From contig CM039512.1 of assembly GCA_022432975.1 (NCBI GenBank), positions 37,139,936 through 37,203,935 on the forward strand: a stretch of DNA of 64,000 nucleotides, in the 5' to 3' direction. This DNA is from Begonia masoniana. Lineage: Eukaryota > Streptophyta > Magnoliopsida > Cucurbitales > Begoniaceae. The notes under the pieces are model-generated. The model was not told the origin of the DNA, searched no databases, and saw nothing but the letters and a program-made list of their open reading frames with translations. Both the position numbers and the translations under genes were made by a program. This document shows, piece by piece, positions 27,046-37,968 of this stretch (position 1 is its first letter; every line of letters begins with the position of its first letter).

Positions 27046-27277
27046 TGTTCATACTTCAATTTTTAACATTTTGACGCTTATTTCAAACCAGTTTTAACCC
27101 GACTTTTTTCGACATATTTTAAACGTATTTTGGCACATTTTCCAACAAAATTTGAGGGTTCGAAAAACTCGAAAACCGAGTCGAAAAATTTACGAAAAAT
27201 CATTTAAACATAGTTTTAAACACGGGTTTGGTTAGCAACGTAACGCACCGGGCCCGGGGCGGGTTCGGGGCGTTACA

Positions 27278-27493
27278 TAAATAATGGATACAACCGAAAT
27301 TCTCTCTAAATCATCAAATTAGAGGCATTCAAATATTTCATCAAGACTAAATAACAATCTTAGAAGATAACAAAAATGTTAGAGAGGATAATTAGAGGGG
27401 TACCACACTGCAATCTCATTTTTACTCCACCAGACAGCCTTAGAAAGCACAAACAATGATCACTGCCATTCAGAATGTACTATTCAATGTAAC
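27278..27493 (-). mobile_element. Copia-type LTR remnant, proximal piece
   Basis: The minus strand reads ACATTGAATAGTACATTC... and matches the plus-strand copy at 42033-42262 closely. It lies in inverted orientation to that copy, on the other side of the 27494-41748 LTR. Confidence 0.65.
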
Positions 27494-27697
27494 TGTCACG
27501 ACCCTTACCCGTGATATCGTTTTTTTTTTTTTGATACTTAAAACACTTACTTTAACTGTACATAAAGCGAAATCTAAATCGGAGCCGAAATCGAAATTGA
27601 AATCGGAGTTCGTTTGGTAAATCATTTAAAACAATTACTAAAACTATAAACTTAAACAATTAAAACAATTAATTAATAAAGAAAACAATTTATTAAA

Positions 27698-27735
<38 letters not shown>
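27494..27735 (-). mobile_element. Family B LTR, 3' terminal piece left of the provirus
   Basis: Begins TGTCACGACCC and reads like the first 240 bp of the LTR at 61907 onward: long T run, then AAACAATTAATTAATAAA. It breaks off in an AT repeat (27701-27735) exactly where the pararetroviral frame begins. The rest of the LTR appears at 38388-41748. No 5-bp duplication is recognisable between 27489-27493 and the bases after 41748. Confidence 0.7.
27701..27735. repeat. (AT)n microsatellite at the left edge of the pararetrovirus
   Basis: About 17 perfect AT units lie immediately outside the last viral codons. A counterpart of 118 bp sits at the right edge (38270-38387). Confidence 0.95.
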
Positions 27736-27736
<1 letters not shown>

Positions 27737-29032
27737 TTTCTTTTTTCCTTTTCTTAGAGAATGACGATATTGGGAACAGTCTATAAGAGAATTGAAAAGA
27801 TCCTCTTCTGTAGGTATGATATCGTCTAGATTTTGAGATTCGCCGGGTAACACCTGAAAGCGATTAGATCTTGAAAGCATAGAGAAATCAGAATCAGAAT
27901 TAGAAATATCTTCTTCGTCATCAGAGTCATCAAACATCTGGCCTTTTATAGTTTCCAAAAGCTTGATGTGACGTTCTTGCTTTGATAGAGTTGGAAATTG
28001 ATTTTTGATATCTTGGCGCATTTGTTTCACCATGCTCAAAGATTCTTTCTCTGATTGATGTGACATGTTGGAAATAGCTTTTGCTTTATTGACTTTAATA
28101 GTTTCAATAATGTTGGAAAAGCACTGGTCGGTGTCATAACGAGACCACCATTTGACAAAAAAACATCTTTGTAATTCTAGAATGTCCAAATGGTCTTTGT
28201 CCAACTCCAGATTCCACTGCCAAATCCAATTAATTTGAAATTCGGTAAAGAACCATAAAAGCGGTTTTCCTTTGAACATTTTCTGATTGGAAATAAAATC
28301 GGGATGACTATCAAACCATGGTTGGTATTGGTCTTGTATCTTTTTTGGGAGGATAGCAAATTCGGGAGAATGACTTTGCCACCAATGAAGAAACCAGTTT
28401 GGAAATTGATCTTTAGATTTTAGAATTGCTGGATTCATAGTAAAAAACCATGAATGATTTCTTTTGGGATTTTGGTAAAGAAACACATGAGACCATGCGG
28501 CAATATAGTCCCAATAGTTGTATTTCTGCTCATTATTTTTGGTAGTAGTTGTTCTTGGGTTAAGAACATTCAAGCCCCACTCTTGAGGATGGATAATTCG
28601 AATAATATAACACTTGGAATGTGTCATAGTGCTTTTGATATTTCCCTCTTCAACATAGTAATGTTGAATTTGGACAGAATTGGAATCAATTAGAATAGCT
28701 TCATAATAGAATCGAAGCTTTCCCTCAGGAATTAGATAATGTTGGCTGCCCATGTACCTTTCTTTGAAAAACCAAGGGTCCTTTTGGTTGAGATCAATAT
28801 CCCGATTAGAAAGTGTCAGGATAGACTCAGCCACTGACTTTTTTAGAAATTGTGGTCCACTATCAAGTAGGACCTCTTTAGCAGTTTTCTTTTGGAAATC
28901 ATCCTTAGAAGAGGATGCGTCTTCCCCTAAAGTGGGAAACTCTTTTTGATATAAGGCATTGGAAATACGATGGGTACTGCTACCACGGCCACGAGGTCTC
29001 CCTCGCGGTCTCCCCCTAACTGGGGTGAACAT
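27736..29032 (-). CDS. Pararetroviral downstream ORF, unknown function (about 432 aa)
   Basis: The ATG at 29032 overlaps the end of the RNase H frame (stop 29016-29018) by 17 nt in another frame. The product starts MFTPVRGRPRGRPRGRG, an Arg/Gly-rich basic stretch. A Trp- and Tyr-rich middle follows (WSHVFLYQNP, WFLHWWQSHSPEF), then a charged segment and an acidic tail (DDSDDEEDISNSDSD). It is open to the viral edge; beyond 27736 the frame merely runs into the AT microsatellite, so the native C-terminus may be missing. The basic N-terminus hints at nucleic-acid binding, which is inference only. A reading frame of this length without stops in an otherwise damaged provirus is notable. Confidence 0.7.
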
Positions 29033-29457
29033 CCTGCAAGAATTCTCGGGTTAGAAAATCAGGAAGAGAATTATCAATGCCTTTGATATATTCGATAGTA
29101 AAATCGAAAACAGATAACTCAGATTTCCATCTAGCAAAAATTTGTTTAGAAACTAGATGTTTAACATCTTTGGTTAAAATTTGTTTGGCAGAAGAACAAT
29201 CAACTCGTAAAACAAAATGTTTATTGAGTAAATCATTTTGAAATTTTTTAATACATTTGACAATAGATAAAACCTCTTTTTTGACAATAGAATAATTTTG
29301 CTGAACTGGTTTCCAAGCATCAGAAGTAAATCTTACCAGTTCTTCTTTAGAATTATTAGGATTCAATTGTTTTAGAATACCTCCATAACCTTTGTCAGAG
29401 GCATCAGTTTCAACAATTTTGTCCCATTCTGAATTGAAAAGTGCCAAACAAGGAAGT
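29016..29457 (-). pseudogene. Pararetroviral RNase H region
   Basis: The text includes ETDASDKGYGGIL (first catalytic Asp), VLRVDCSSAKQIL and IKGIDNSLPDFLTRE, the typical RNase H end. It is the continuation of the RT frame, separated from it by the solo LTR 29463-32157. The frame itself is uninterrupted to its stop at 29016. Confidence 0.88.
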
Positions 29458-29462
29458 GTTTG

Positions 29463-32157
29463 TGTAACACCCGGGATTTTTTTTTAAGGATAAAATTGGA
29501 GAGAACAGAAAAGAATCATTAATAAAATAGGTTGTTTTAATTAATTTAAAGAAAAGTGAATAAATTGGTGGAATTAAATGAGTTCTTAATTTAGGTTCGG
29601 GTTCAATGAAATTAAACCGTGGGTTATACTGTAAGAACGAGATTTAAAGAAATTCGAATGGTAGAAAACACAAGTGGGTAAAACGATAAGTGTAATTTGT
29701 ATGAATGTTAATAGAAATTATAATTATAATTATTATTATTATTATTATTATTAATAAAATAAATAAAACAAAACAACAACAGAATTTCATTCTGTTGTTG
29801 TTCGAACCCGACGACGCGAGGAGCAGGACAGGGGAGAGGGGGAGAGAACGCGAGCGACGGAGGCGAGCCGAGCACCGGCGACTCCGGCGTTCTCCGGCCA
29901 GACGGCGGCGACGAGGGGCTCCGGCCTGTCTCCACGCACGAACCGCCCGGTGAGGTCTGGTTTTTTCTTTGTTTTGCCTTGTTTTTCGGTTCTGTCGAGG
30001 CCGAGGTGACGAGCTCGATTGAGCTCCGATCACCGGCCGATTTGGGTTGTTTCCGGCGGGGGTTTGCCGACCCTTAGACCGTCTTTCATCGCCTGGCCAC
30101 AGTGAGCCCGTTTGGGCGAAAAATCAGTGAGCCCTCATTAGGGCATTTCGGGTTTCTGGATTTGGAAGCCCTAATTTGTGTTAGATTTTGTTAATTAGGT
30201 ATGTGGGTGGTTGATTGGTGAGGAATTGGAAGAGAATTGATGAAAAATCGAAAAAGGAAATTTTCCGGTTTAAGGGCAGATTCGGGTTTACTGGAATTTG
30301 ACCTAGTTAGAGTCGTTTGTTTTCAAATTCCTTTTGGCAGGTTAAAATAGGTTATTAGAGGAGTACGTGGCCGCGAGAATCGTTCGATTCCGATAACCGA
30401 CGCAAAAGTTATGCACGTTTGAGGTTTCGGGTCGGTTTTTACCGAACCCAAATTGGTGGCCCATTTAGTTAGGCTTTCATTGGATTAGGCTAGAAATAGG
30501 AGTTTGAGAGTAATTAGTAGATGTATGCTTGATTTTAATGGTTTGATGAATATTTATCGTAGGTCGAGCTGTAGATGGACAGGTAATCGAGTACCCTCAG
30601 CGAGCTAGGACGCCAGGTAAGTAGAGAACGTTTGTTTTGCCTTCGGGCCTACACCACGGAATGGTAGGATTTATTTTGTTGTTTGGTTGTTGATGCCTTA
30701 TTGGTTGGTTGGTGTTTGTTTGTTGGTTGGTGTTCGAGTAGTGTGTGAGTTGTTGTTGTCGTTTAGTGTTGTTTAGTTGTTGATGTCTTGGTTGTCTTCT
30801 TTGTCGGTTGTTTCGTGTGGTGTCATATCGTCGTATTGTGTCGTATTGCATATCTTGGTTGACACATGCATCATGGTTTTCTAACTGACGAAATCACGTG
30901 TTTTGCAGGGTTGAGTGGTGAGGATGATGTAATGAAAGATAAGAAAAGATTTGCAACGTGGTCGTGAGTATGAATTCCTCGACCTATTTGTGCTTGAAGT
31001 GCACAATGGGTTGGTGCTTGAAGTGCACCCGTGCTTGAAGTGCACGGAGGATTCTACGATCGATTGGGGGGTTCTAACGTACGTAATGAGTCGTGAGTAT
31101 GAATTCCTCGACCTATTCGTGCTTGAAGTGCACAATGGGTTGGTGCTTGAAGTGCACCCGTGCTTGAAGTGCACGGAGGATTCTACGATCGATTGGAGGA
31201 GATTCGGTTGGCCGTCTTGGACTGTGTTGGGACGTGTGCCTCCGGTCTAGCTCCGTGGGTCAAGGCGTGGCCGTCCTGGACTGTGTGGGGGCGTGTGCCT
31301 ACTTGATTCACCTGAAAGTGAAAGATAAATGGAACCGAAACGAAAAGAAAACAACAGAGTGTGTAGAAACTGCATATGATAGGATTGCATTGCATTGTGG
31401 TGTTGTGTTGCATTGTTGGTCGTGTTGTTAGTGATGCTTTGCGTTGTTGAGTTGCATTGGGTGGTGTTGTATCTTTGTGTTGAGTTGTCGTGTCGAGGGG
31501 TGTTGTGTTGTGGTGTTAGAGTAGGGTAGGGTGTGCATTTTTCTTGTTATTATTTGTTACTCCCTACTTGCTAAGCGTAAGCTTACGTGTGTGTGTGTGT
31601 GTTCTGTGGTGTAGGTAACGACGCAGGTACAGGTGAGCTATGTGAGTCAGTCAGGACTTGGGAGCAGTCGGTGATGCATGGAGCGTGCCGGTGCGGGCAT
31701 TTGTCGGGGCGACTCCACCATGGTCTTCGGAAGATGTGGGTTTTGTATGTTGATAGTATTGTAAATGTCTGTTTGTGGAATCGATGGGATTGTGTAATGT
31801 TTCTTTTGATTGACAGTTATGGGATAGACATGTGTAATTGTTGTATTTAGTTATAGTTGAGGGTGAGGTGTTACCATATATTGGGGATTTTGTAGGTTGG
31901 TTAGATGGTTAAGAACATTCTGGTTGATTGTTGGAGATTAGGAATATTCTGGATTGGGTTTTATGCAGGTATTTAGCATTTTGGAGGCGCCATTTTCAGG
32001 CGTTACTTTGCCGAAATTTTTGGGAAGAACGCCGTGGTGCTTATAGATTAGGATTAAGGGGCATTAGTGAGTCTAGTCTTATTTTAAATTAGATTTTTAA
32101 TGTGGGATTGGTTAGCAATGTAGCGCTCCGAGCCAGGGTGGGTTCGGGGGCGTTACA
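29463..32157 (+). mobile_element. Solo LTR (family B) inside the pararetroviral polymerase, TSD GTTTG
   Basis: Starts TGTAACACCCGGGATT and ends GGTTCGGGGGCGTTACA; GTTTG is duplicated at 29458-29462 and 32158-32162. Donor-like CCAGGTAAGTAGAG lies near 30613, followed by CCTTCGGGCCTACACC. Two 129-bp repeats occur at 30962-31200. The acceptor-like TTGCTAAGCGTAAGCTTACG...GTGTAGGTAACGAC is at 31567-31622. It post-dates the provirus because it splits the RT/RNase H frame. Confidence 0.9.
30962..31200 (+). repeat. 129-bp repeat, two copies, rich in GTGC...GCAC hairpins
   Basis: The two copies start at 30962 and 31091. Each has three GTGCTTGAAGTGCAC words, a 4-bp stem with a 7-nt loop. It lies in the LTR variable segment between donor-like and acceptor-like sites. 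Confidence 0.85.
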
Positions 32158-32842
32158 GTTTGAGCTTTTACCTTTACCTTTTGAACAGCTGCAGTATGGT
32201 CAGGGGTCCATGGTGAAGGATTTTTTCTTAATCTTTGATATAATATGGCAGTATCCTGGGCTAGATTTGAATAAAAATCACCCAAATAATTTAAACTACC
32301 AAGAAATCTTTGCAATTGTTTTTTGTCAGTAATTTCATCAGGAAATTTAGAAGCAAATTCAATACTTCTATTAATTGGAATGATTGTTCCTTGATGTACA
32401 GTATGACCAAGGAATCGCACAGTAGTTTGGAAAAGTTTTAGTTTAGGAGCAGAGACTACTAAACCATTAACTTTCATAGCATCTTTAATAATTCTAAGAT
32501 GTCTGAAGTGTTGATCAATGGAATTGGAAAACACCAGTATATCATCGATATAGACAATACAAAATTTGGAATATTTGGAAAAAATATCATTCATGATATG
32601 TTGGAATTCTGATGGTGCATTTTTTAATCCAAATGGCATTACATTCCATGCATAATGACCAAAGGGGACTACAAAAGCAGTTTTGTAACGGTCTTCTTTG
32701 GCAATTTGAATTTGCCAGTAACCAGATTTGAGATCAAATTTGGAAAATAAGAGAGCAGATTGTAATCTGTCTAACAAATCTTTTTTGTTTGGAATTGGAT
32801 ATCTGATCCATTTGAGAACATTATTTAAAGGTTTGTAGATGA
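32158..32842 (-). pseudogene. Pararetroviral reverse transcriptase core
   Basis: It carries KFDLKSGYWQIQI, VMPFGLKNAPSEFQ and the catalytic VYIDDILVF, followed by FLGHTV and the connection region (FLGSLNYLGDFY). The frame differs from the upstream protease/RT frame by one nucleotide; the shift lies at about 32838-32850, just after GVPRLV. Downstream it runs into the solo LTR at 32157. Confidence 0.9.
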
Positions 32843-34975
32843 TACAAGACGAGGGACTCCTCGTTCTTTCTCAGCATTTTTATTGACATAAAAAGCTGTG
32901 CAACTCCAAGGAGATTGACTTGGTTGGATAAGGTTTTTCTCTAATAAACTTTGAATTTCATCTTGGCATAATTTGAGATATTCCTGTTTCATTTGACTGG
33001 GCCGAGCCTTTGTTGGAATAAGCTTTTCATCAAAATTAGGAATATAGGGTAAAGAAACAATGTGTCTTTTTCTTTCCCAGAAAGCATTTGGAATAGTATG
33101 ACAAACCTCATTTTGGAATTGAGATTCAATAGTCTTGATTTTATTAATCATTTGAAAGTCTTTGAGTTGATGTTCAATTTTGAAAGAATTTATTTCTGAT
33201 TTGAGAAAATTCAATTGCTGAATTTTAGTTTGAGAAAAATTTCTTAACTCATTTAGAATTTTTACAACTGGATCAGACACAAAAGGGTATAAGACTTTAG
33301 TGTCTTGAACAGTAGCTATAATGCCACTTTCATTGATAGTGATGGGCATTATTTGTTGGAGAAAAGGATTTCCTAAAATCACTTTATGATTTAAATCTTT
33401 GACAAGAAGAAAAGTGGTAGGTAAACAACTTTGTTCGTTGCAAGTGGTGACATTGGATAATTTAAATTTGACAAAAAGTTTACTGCCTCCTGCAGTAGTC
33501 AAAGTTTGAGAAGTTTTTTCGAAGTACTTGGTAGGAATAAATCCTTCTTGGATACAATTGATATCTGCTCCACTATCCACAAGAGCAGTAATGTTGGAAA
33601 TTTGATAATTATTGTGAATTAGAAGAGAAATCTCGACGTACCATTTTTGACTTAGAATATGGTTAATATGATTGAGAGTTTCGTTTTGGAAAGGAATAGA
33701 AGAAGTATCAGTTGTATTAGGAAGTGAAAGTGACTCTTCTAATTGACTGATTTTGGTATCAGAAATTAATTGATTATTTCTGAGAATTTTGATTTCTTCT
33801 TTAAGATAATGTACCTCTTTTTGTAAATCTTGGAGAGTAACAGGAGTTACCTTTTGAAGATGATCTATGCGATGAAAAACTTCCTGCATAGTATAGTATT
33901 TTGGTTTTAGAATGGACTCAGGAACAGTCGATTCATTTGAAACTGGGTGAGTTTGATTGATCAATTGGGAAACAATTTTCATCCTAAAATCAGGATCAGG
34001 GATTTGATCAAGATTTTTGAGAATATCTTCTTGTTCTTGTGAAAGAACATTAATGGATAATTTGGAAATTTGATTGCAACATTTGTTGATGCAATTTTTT
34101 TCAGAGGATGATGATGAAGACAGATCATCATGACTTGGAAGGCTTTCTTCTATATCAGAAGATTCTAAGAAAAGTTTTGACAGTTGAATTCTAGTTTGTT
34201 CATCATGAACTAACTCATTCAATTTTTTAGCTTTGAAACATTTATTGGCATAATGTCCTAGTTGTCCACATTTGAAACATTTAATTTTGGACTTAGGAGT
34301 TTTGTGGTATTTTCGCTTTTTCTTTGGAAATGTAGGTTTAGGAATGTTTGACCATTCTTTAGCCTTAAGTTTTCTTTTGGCCTTTTGATAATTTTTATAA
34401 TTTTGAGATTTATGATGTTTGGTTTTATCCCTTATTCGTTTAGGATATTGAATTGGCATGTCAAAAGCAAACTGTTGACAAAATTCTCCTATCTCTTGTT
34501 TGCCTGTGATATTTTGTTTCTTAATTTGATATTGCAAATTCATGTCATTACATAAGTTGATTCCAGTTTGAAGACAAATACTGACAAGATGGCCATAGGT
34601 TAAATCATTCCAAGGAATATTTTGACCATTTTGGGAAGTACTTAACTTTTGTTTGACACGCTCAGCAAATTGTGAAGGTAATCCCTCAATGAATTTGGAC
34701 TTCCAATAAGGAGCATTTGCATCAGGTCTTTGGAAAACTTTGGTAATGAAAACATCTTTATACCATCGAAAGTTGGTTAAAGGACCACATTTGAGATTTT
34801 GTAATAATTCAGTGCCGCGCTCAAGACGCTGGTCAACCGAACCAACAAAATAAAAGATAATTGATTGGATAAGTGTATAAACACTATCTTGTTGTGATTG
34901 GGAAGTTGATGGCTGTTCTATTTTAACAGCATTGAGAATTTCATCTCTTTGAATTTGAGTGAGAATGTTATCCCA
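32843..34975 (-). pseudogene. Pararetroviral coat C-terminus, zinc knuckle, protease and RT start
   Basis: It continues in frame after the TAG at 34976-34978. It has a coat-protein core (WYKDVFITKVFQRPDA, KFIEGLPSQFAERV), a very basic stretch, the zinc knuckle CFKCGQLGHYANKC (about 34230-34271), a Ser/Asp/Glu-rich segment, the aspartic protease motif VDSGADINC (about 33560) and the RT N-terminus (SPWSCTAFYVNK). It ends at 32825 by the frameshift described for the RT core. Confidence 0.88.
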
Positions 34976-36094
34976 CTAACCTTTGAGACTGCCAATGAAA
35001 CCACTAATGATAAAGATAGCAATATCTCTATCAGTGTTATGAGATGCACGACAAATAGTGGCATACATCAGCATTTTGTGAAGGACTTCGTAAATTTGAT
35101 ATTCAGATAAACCATCTATGTTCCACTCATAAATAGTTTTGGCTGAATAAGTAGTTTGATTTTTGAAGAAATTTTCTTCCCAAAGCATATCGGGAGGAGT
35201 TGGTCTTGGATAATAGACACGACGGAAAGTATCTCCACCTAAGTTGTCTTTGTATTTGATACGATTTAAAGATAGATTTTGGACATGAAATGAAGAATTT
35301 TCAATCGAAGGATCTTCATATTTTGGAAAAGTAATTTGCATTTGGTGAATTTCTTCAAGATCAGAATCTGTACTAGACTCATCAGAAGATTCAATTGATT
35401 TAGTAATTGGAGATAGGTTAACGGTTTTTAACCTTTTAACTAATTCATTCATGAATTCTTTATCCTCATTCGGATTTTTGAAATTAAAATTTGACAAGAA
35501 TATGGGAGGCTTCAGATCAGGTTGACTAATTGCTAAAGCTTTGGAAATGGATGTTTCTTTAGAAGAAGAAGGTAAATCTTGAGATGTAGGAATCTTTTCT
35601 CCTAATTGATTCAGTCGTTTCTCAATTCTTTGAAGTTGGTTTCCAACTGTATTGAGAGTTATATTTGTATAATTAATCTGTTTATAGATTGTAGATTCGA
35701 TAAGGACCTCTTTGTCTTTAGAAGAAGTATCTACTAAAGGAATGACTTCAATAGTAGAACTTTTATCTGAGCTGATTAACTGAATTGGTTCGAAAGGAGG
35801 ATGTACTGACTTAACATCTCCTGATTTAGTATGCCAATTGATTAGAAAATTATCATATTGATCTAATACATCAATAGACAAGGTATAATTTGGAATATAG
35901 TATTCCCAATACCATTGGGGGAAGAACATAAATGTTTGTTCTTTTTGAAGGTAAGAGTAAAATTGCTCTTTGATAATTTGGAAAGGATCTCCAGCATGCT
36001 GGTGATGTATCCACTTTCGAAATAAAGTATTGGAAGGTTTTTGGTAATCTTGATTAAGAATATCTCTAACTAAAGATCCTGGAGAAAAATCCAT
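34976..36094 (-). pseudogene. Pararetroviral coat-protein N-terminal region
   Basis: The start ATG shares its A with the last base of the movement-protein TAA (TAATG), suggesting coupled re-initiation. The frame holds 372 codons: a Ser/acidic N-terminal half (SSDESSTDSDLEE) and a conserved-looking C-terminal part (TFRRVYYPRPTPPDMLWEE). It ends in TAG at 34976-34978, after which the same frame stays open for over 2 kb. The stop is therefore an inactivating mutation or a readthrough site; the former is more likely. Confidence 0.82.
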
Positions 36095-37152
36095 TAGAGA
36101 TTAAATTGCATTTCAGATGCAGTTGGAGAATCATCCTTTTTGTTATCTTCGTGACCAAATTTAGGATGTTTGTAAACTCCATGAGGAATTTGTTCTTTGG
36201 AAACCTGAATCTCTTCAATATTTAAAGATTGAGGTAATTGGGAAGCACCAGAAATTGAATGTCTGGAACTAGAAGTTTCTAATGGTTTGAATGGAGAAAA
36301 ACTAGACCTATTGGACATACTCCTGGATAAAGAAAGTCGTTTAGAAATTTCGGGAGTAAATTGGATTTGAATGTCTCCATCCTCTGTTTGAATAATTTGA
36401 TCAATTTGAGAATTGATACTAGATCTTGGAAGTATGGCTTGAGGAATTGTCCATGTGGTTGGAAAAGTAACTTCTTCCCAGTCGATAAGACGAGGAATAG
36501 CTATATTGGTAGATAATAGATTACTTTCTATTACCATGGTTTTGCCAGGAATTTCTCTAATTATGGCATTTGGACACAAAGTATTCATTAATTTGTAATT
36601 AATACGGTAAATTACCGCAATGGTTTCTGATCCTGGAAGGAAATCATAACCATGAGTTTGAATATTCAAGGTAATAGCCTCAAACAGATTGGGATCTGTC
36701 AAAGACAGATTGAGATTTGGATATACATTGAAGTATATTGGACCATGACATAAACTTGTTTGAATAACTCCCATCAGAGAGTTTTTCCAATTTTGATTTC
36801 TAGCGTCTCTTAGATTAGCTAGAATACTGGCATTTAAACCTGGAAGGGTTAAAGGTTTAAAAGCAATTTGGATTAATCCTATATGGATATACTTGTATTT
36901 TTGGAAATATTTTTGGATATCTTTTAAACTTAATAGTTTAATAGTTTTGTCATTGGAATCTAAACAAATAGTTTGTTCAGAAATTTTGATAGCATTTTTG
37001 AAAAGAAATTCAAACGTTCCTACTTTGTAAATTTCTTTGGTTTCTATTACAGGAATAGACCATTGATTTAGTAAAGAGTTTTGAGAAATTTCTACGATTT
37101 GTTCGTTTTTAGTAGAATTTGAAGATATATTGGTAATATCAGAAAAATTCAT
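36094..37152 (-). CDS. Pararetroviral movement protein (30K superfamily), intact frame
   Basis: A frame of 352 codons from ATG 37152 to TAA 36094-36096. Its core has the 30K-type features of Caulimoviridae movement proteins: hydrophobic strands (IHIGLIQIAFKPLT), the LRDARN motif with the conserved Asp, and SLCHGPIYFNVYPNLNLSLTD. A Ser-rich C-terminal tail (LSRSMSNRSSFSP) follows. These proteins modify plasmodesmata for cell-to-cell movement. The frame is unbroken, unlike the polyprotein. A TATATAA box about 177 bp upstream (37329-37335) could drive it. Confidence 0.85.
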   Translation of the reverse strand: MNFSDITNISSNSTKNEQIVEISQNSLLNQWSIPVIETKEIYKVGTFEFLFKNAIKISEQTICLDSNDKTIKLLSLKDIQKYFQKYKYIHIGLIQIAFKPLTLPGLNASILANLRDARNQNWKNSLMGVIQTSLCHGPIYFNVYPNLNLSLTDPNLFEAITLNIQTHGYDFLPGSETIAVIYRINYKLMNTLCPNAIIREIPGKTMVIESNLLSTNIAIPRLIDWEEVTFPTTWTIPQAILPRSSINSQIDQIIQTEDGDIQIQFTPEISKRLSLSRSMSNRSSFSPFKPLETSSSRHSISGASQLPQSLNIEEIQVSKEQIPHGVYKHPKFGHEDNKKDDSPTASEMQFNL

Positions 37153-37328
37153 GTTTAGACAATAGTTAATTCATTTATGCAAAAAAGCAAATCTTTTCTA
37201 AGCTTAATCTTAGGAATTTAATTTGAGATAAGATAATAAACCTTATTGATAACAAATTTTTCTCTTATTGATTTATCAAAATACCTTATTGATTTATTAA
37301 TAACTCCGTATTGTTTCTAAACTTCTCC

Positions 37329-37335
37329 TTATATA
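37329..37335 (-). promoter_or_regulatory. TATA box upstream of the movement-protein frame
   Basis: The minus strand reads CTATATAAGGAG, resembling the core of pararetroviral full-length-transcript promoters. It leaves a leader of about 150 nt before ATG 37152, short for the family, so the leader may be truncated. Confidence 0.5.
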
Positions 37336-37400
37336 GACTATGAATTACCCATATCAATACAATCTATCTCAAAGAGATTAATTTCATAATACTTTAGAAC

Positions 37401-37732
37401 CCAAAGAAATTTACAAAGTAGGAACGTTTGAATTTCTTTTCAAAAATGCTATCAAAATTTCTGAACAAACTATTTGTTTAGATTCCAATGACAAAACTAT
37501 TAAACTATTAAGTTTAAAAGATATCCAAAAATATTTCCAAAAATACAAGTATATCCATATAGGATTAATCCAAATTGCTTTTAAACCTTTAATCCTTCCA
37601 GGTTTAAATGCCAGTATTCTAGCTAATCTAAGAGACGCTAGAAATCAAAATTGGAAAAACTCTCTGATGGGAGTTATTCAAACAAGTTTATGTCATGGTC
37701 CAATATACTTCAATGTATATCCAAATCTCAAT
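37401..37732 (+). pseudogene. Inverted fragment of the movement-protein gene
   Basis: The plus strand encodes the same segment as minus-strand 36709-37040 (KEIYKVGTFEF to VYPNLN) with about one visible difference. It is 332 bp and lies head-to-head with the parent across a 360-bp spacer. It lacks a start codon and the C-terminal half. Confidence 0.92.
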
Positions 37733-37968
37733 GGATCGAAGTCGAAATATAAAGTAGAAATAGAAATAAGAAATTATATTAAACAAGAGAAACTTACAAG
37801 TAGAGAGAGCAAGCAAACTAGAGTTTTTACAGGAGAGAGAAGGCAAACTCTAAAAAACTTGAGAAGAAATGAAAACTAAGGCTCCTTTATATAGAGGAGG
37901 AGCATACAAACAAACAAACTAAATAAACGTCATTGCTTACGTATAAAAGCAATAACTTAAAGCAAGCA
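37733..37968 (-). promoter_or_regulatory. Second pararetroviral promoter-like region
   Basis: The minus strand has TGACGT (37928-37933) about 35 bp upstream of CTATATAAAGGAG (TATATAAA at 37886-37893), then a pyrimidine-rich leader (CTTGCTCTCTCTAC). TGACG elements near a TATA box are typical of 35S-type promoters. It is separated from any coding frame by the inverted fragment at 37401-37732. Confidence 0.5.

Larger units (their letters stand above)
22514..27277 (+). mobile_element. Solo LTR (family B), 4,764 bp, TSD TAAAT
   Basis: Starts TGTAACACCCGGGAATT and ends GGTTCGGGGCGTTACA; TAAAT is duplicated at 22509-22513 and 27278-27282. Donor-like CAGGTAAGTAGAGG lies near 23542 with CCTTCGGGCCTACACC after it. 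A variable segment follows, with a poly-A run (23754-23803) and the three-word array. The acceptor-like TTGCTAAGCGTAAGCTTACG...GGTGTAGGTGACGAC is at about 26230-26280. A module of GTGTCGACAC palindromes sits at 26880-27045. The array roughly doubles its length relative to the 2.5-2.7 kb siblings. Confidence 0.9.

Noticed and set aside
29644..30033. Arg/Pro-rich 129-codon minus-strand frame
   Set aside because: It lies inside a solo LTR, spans an ATT microsatellite and GC-rich text, and has no domain.
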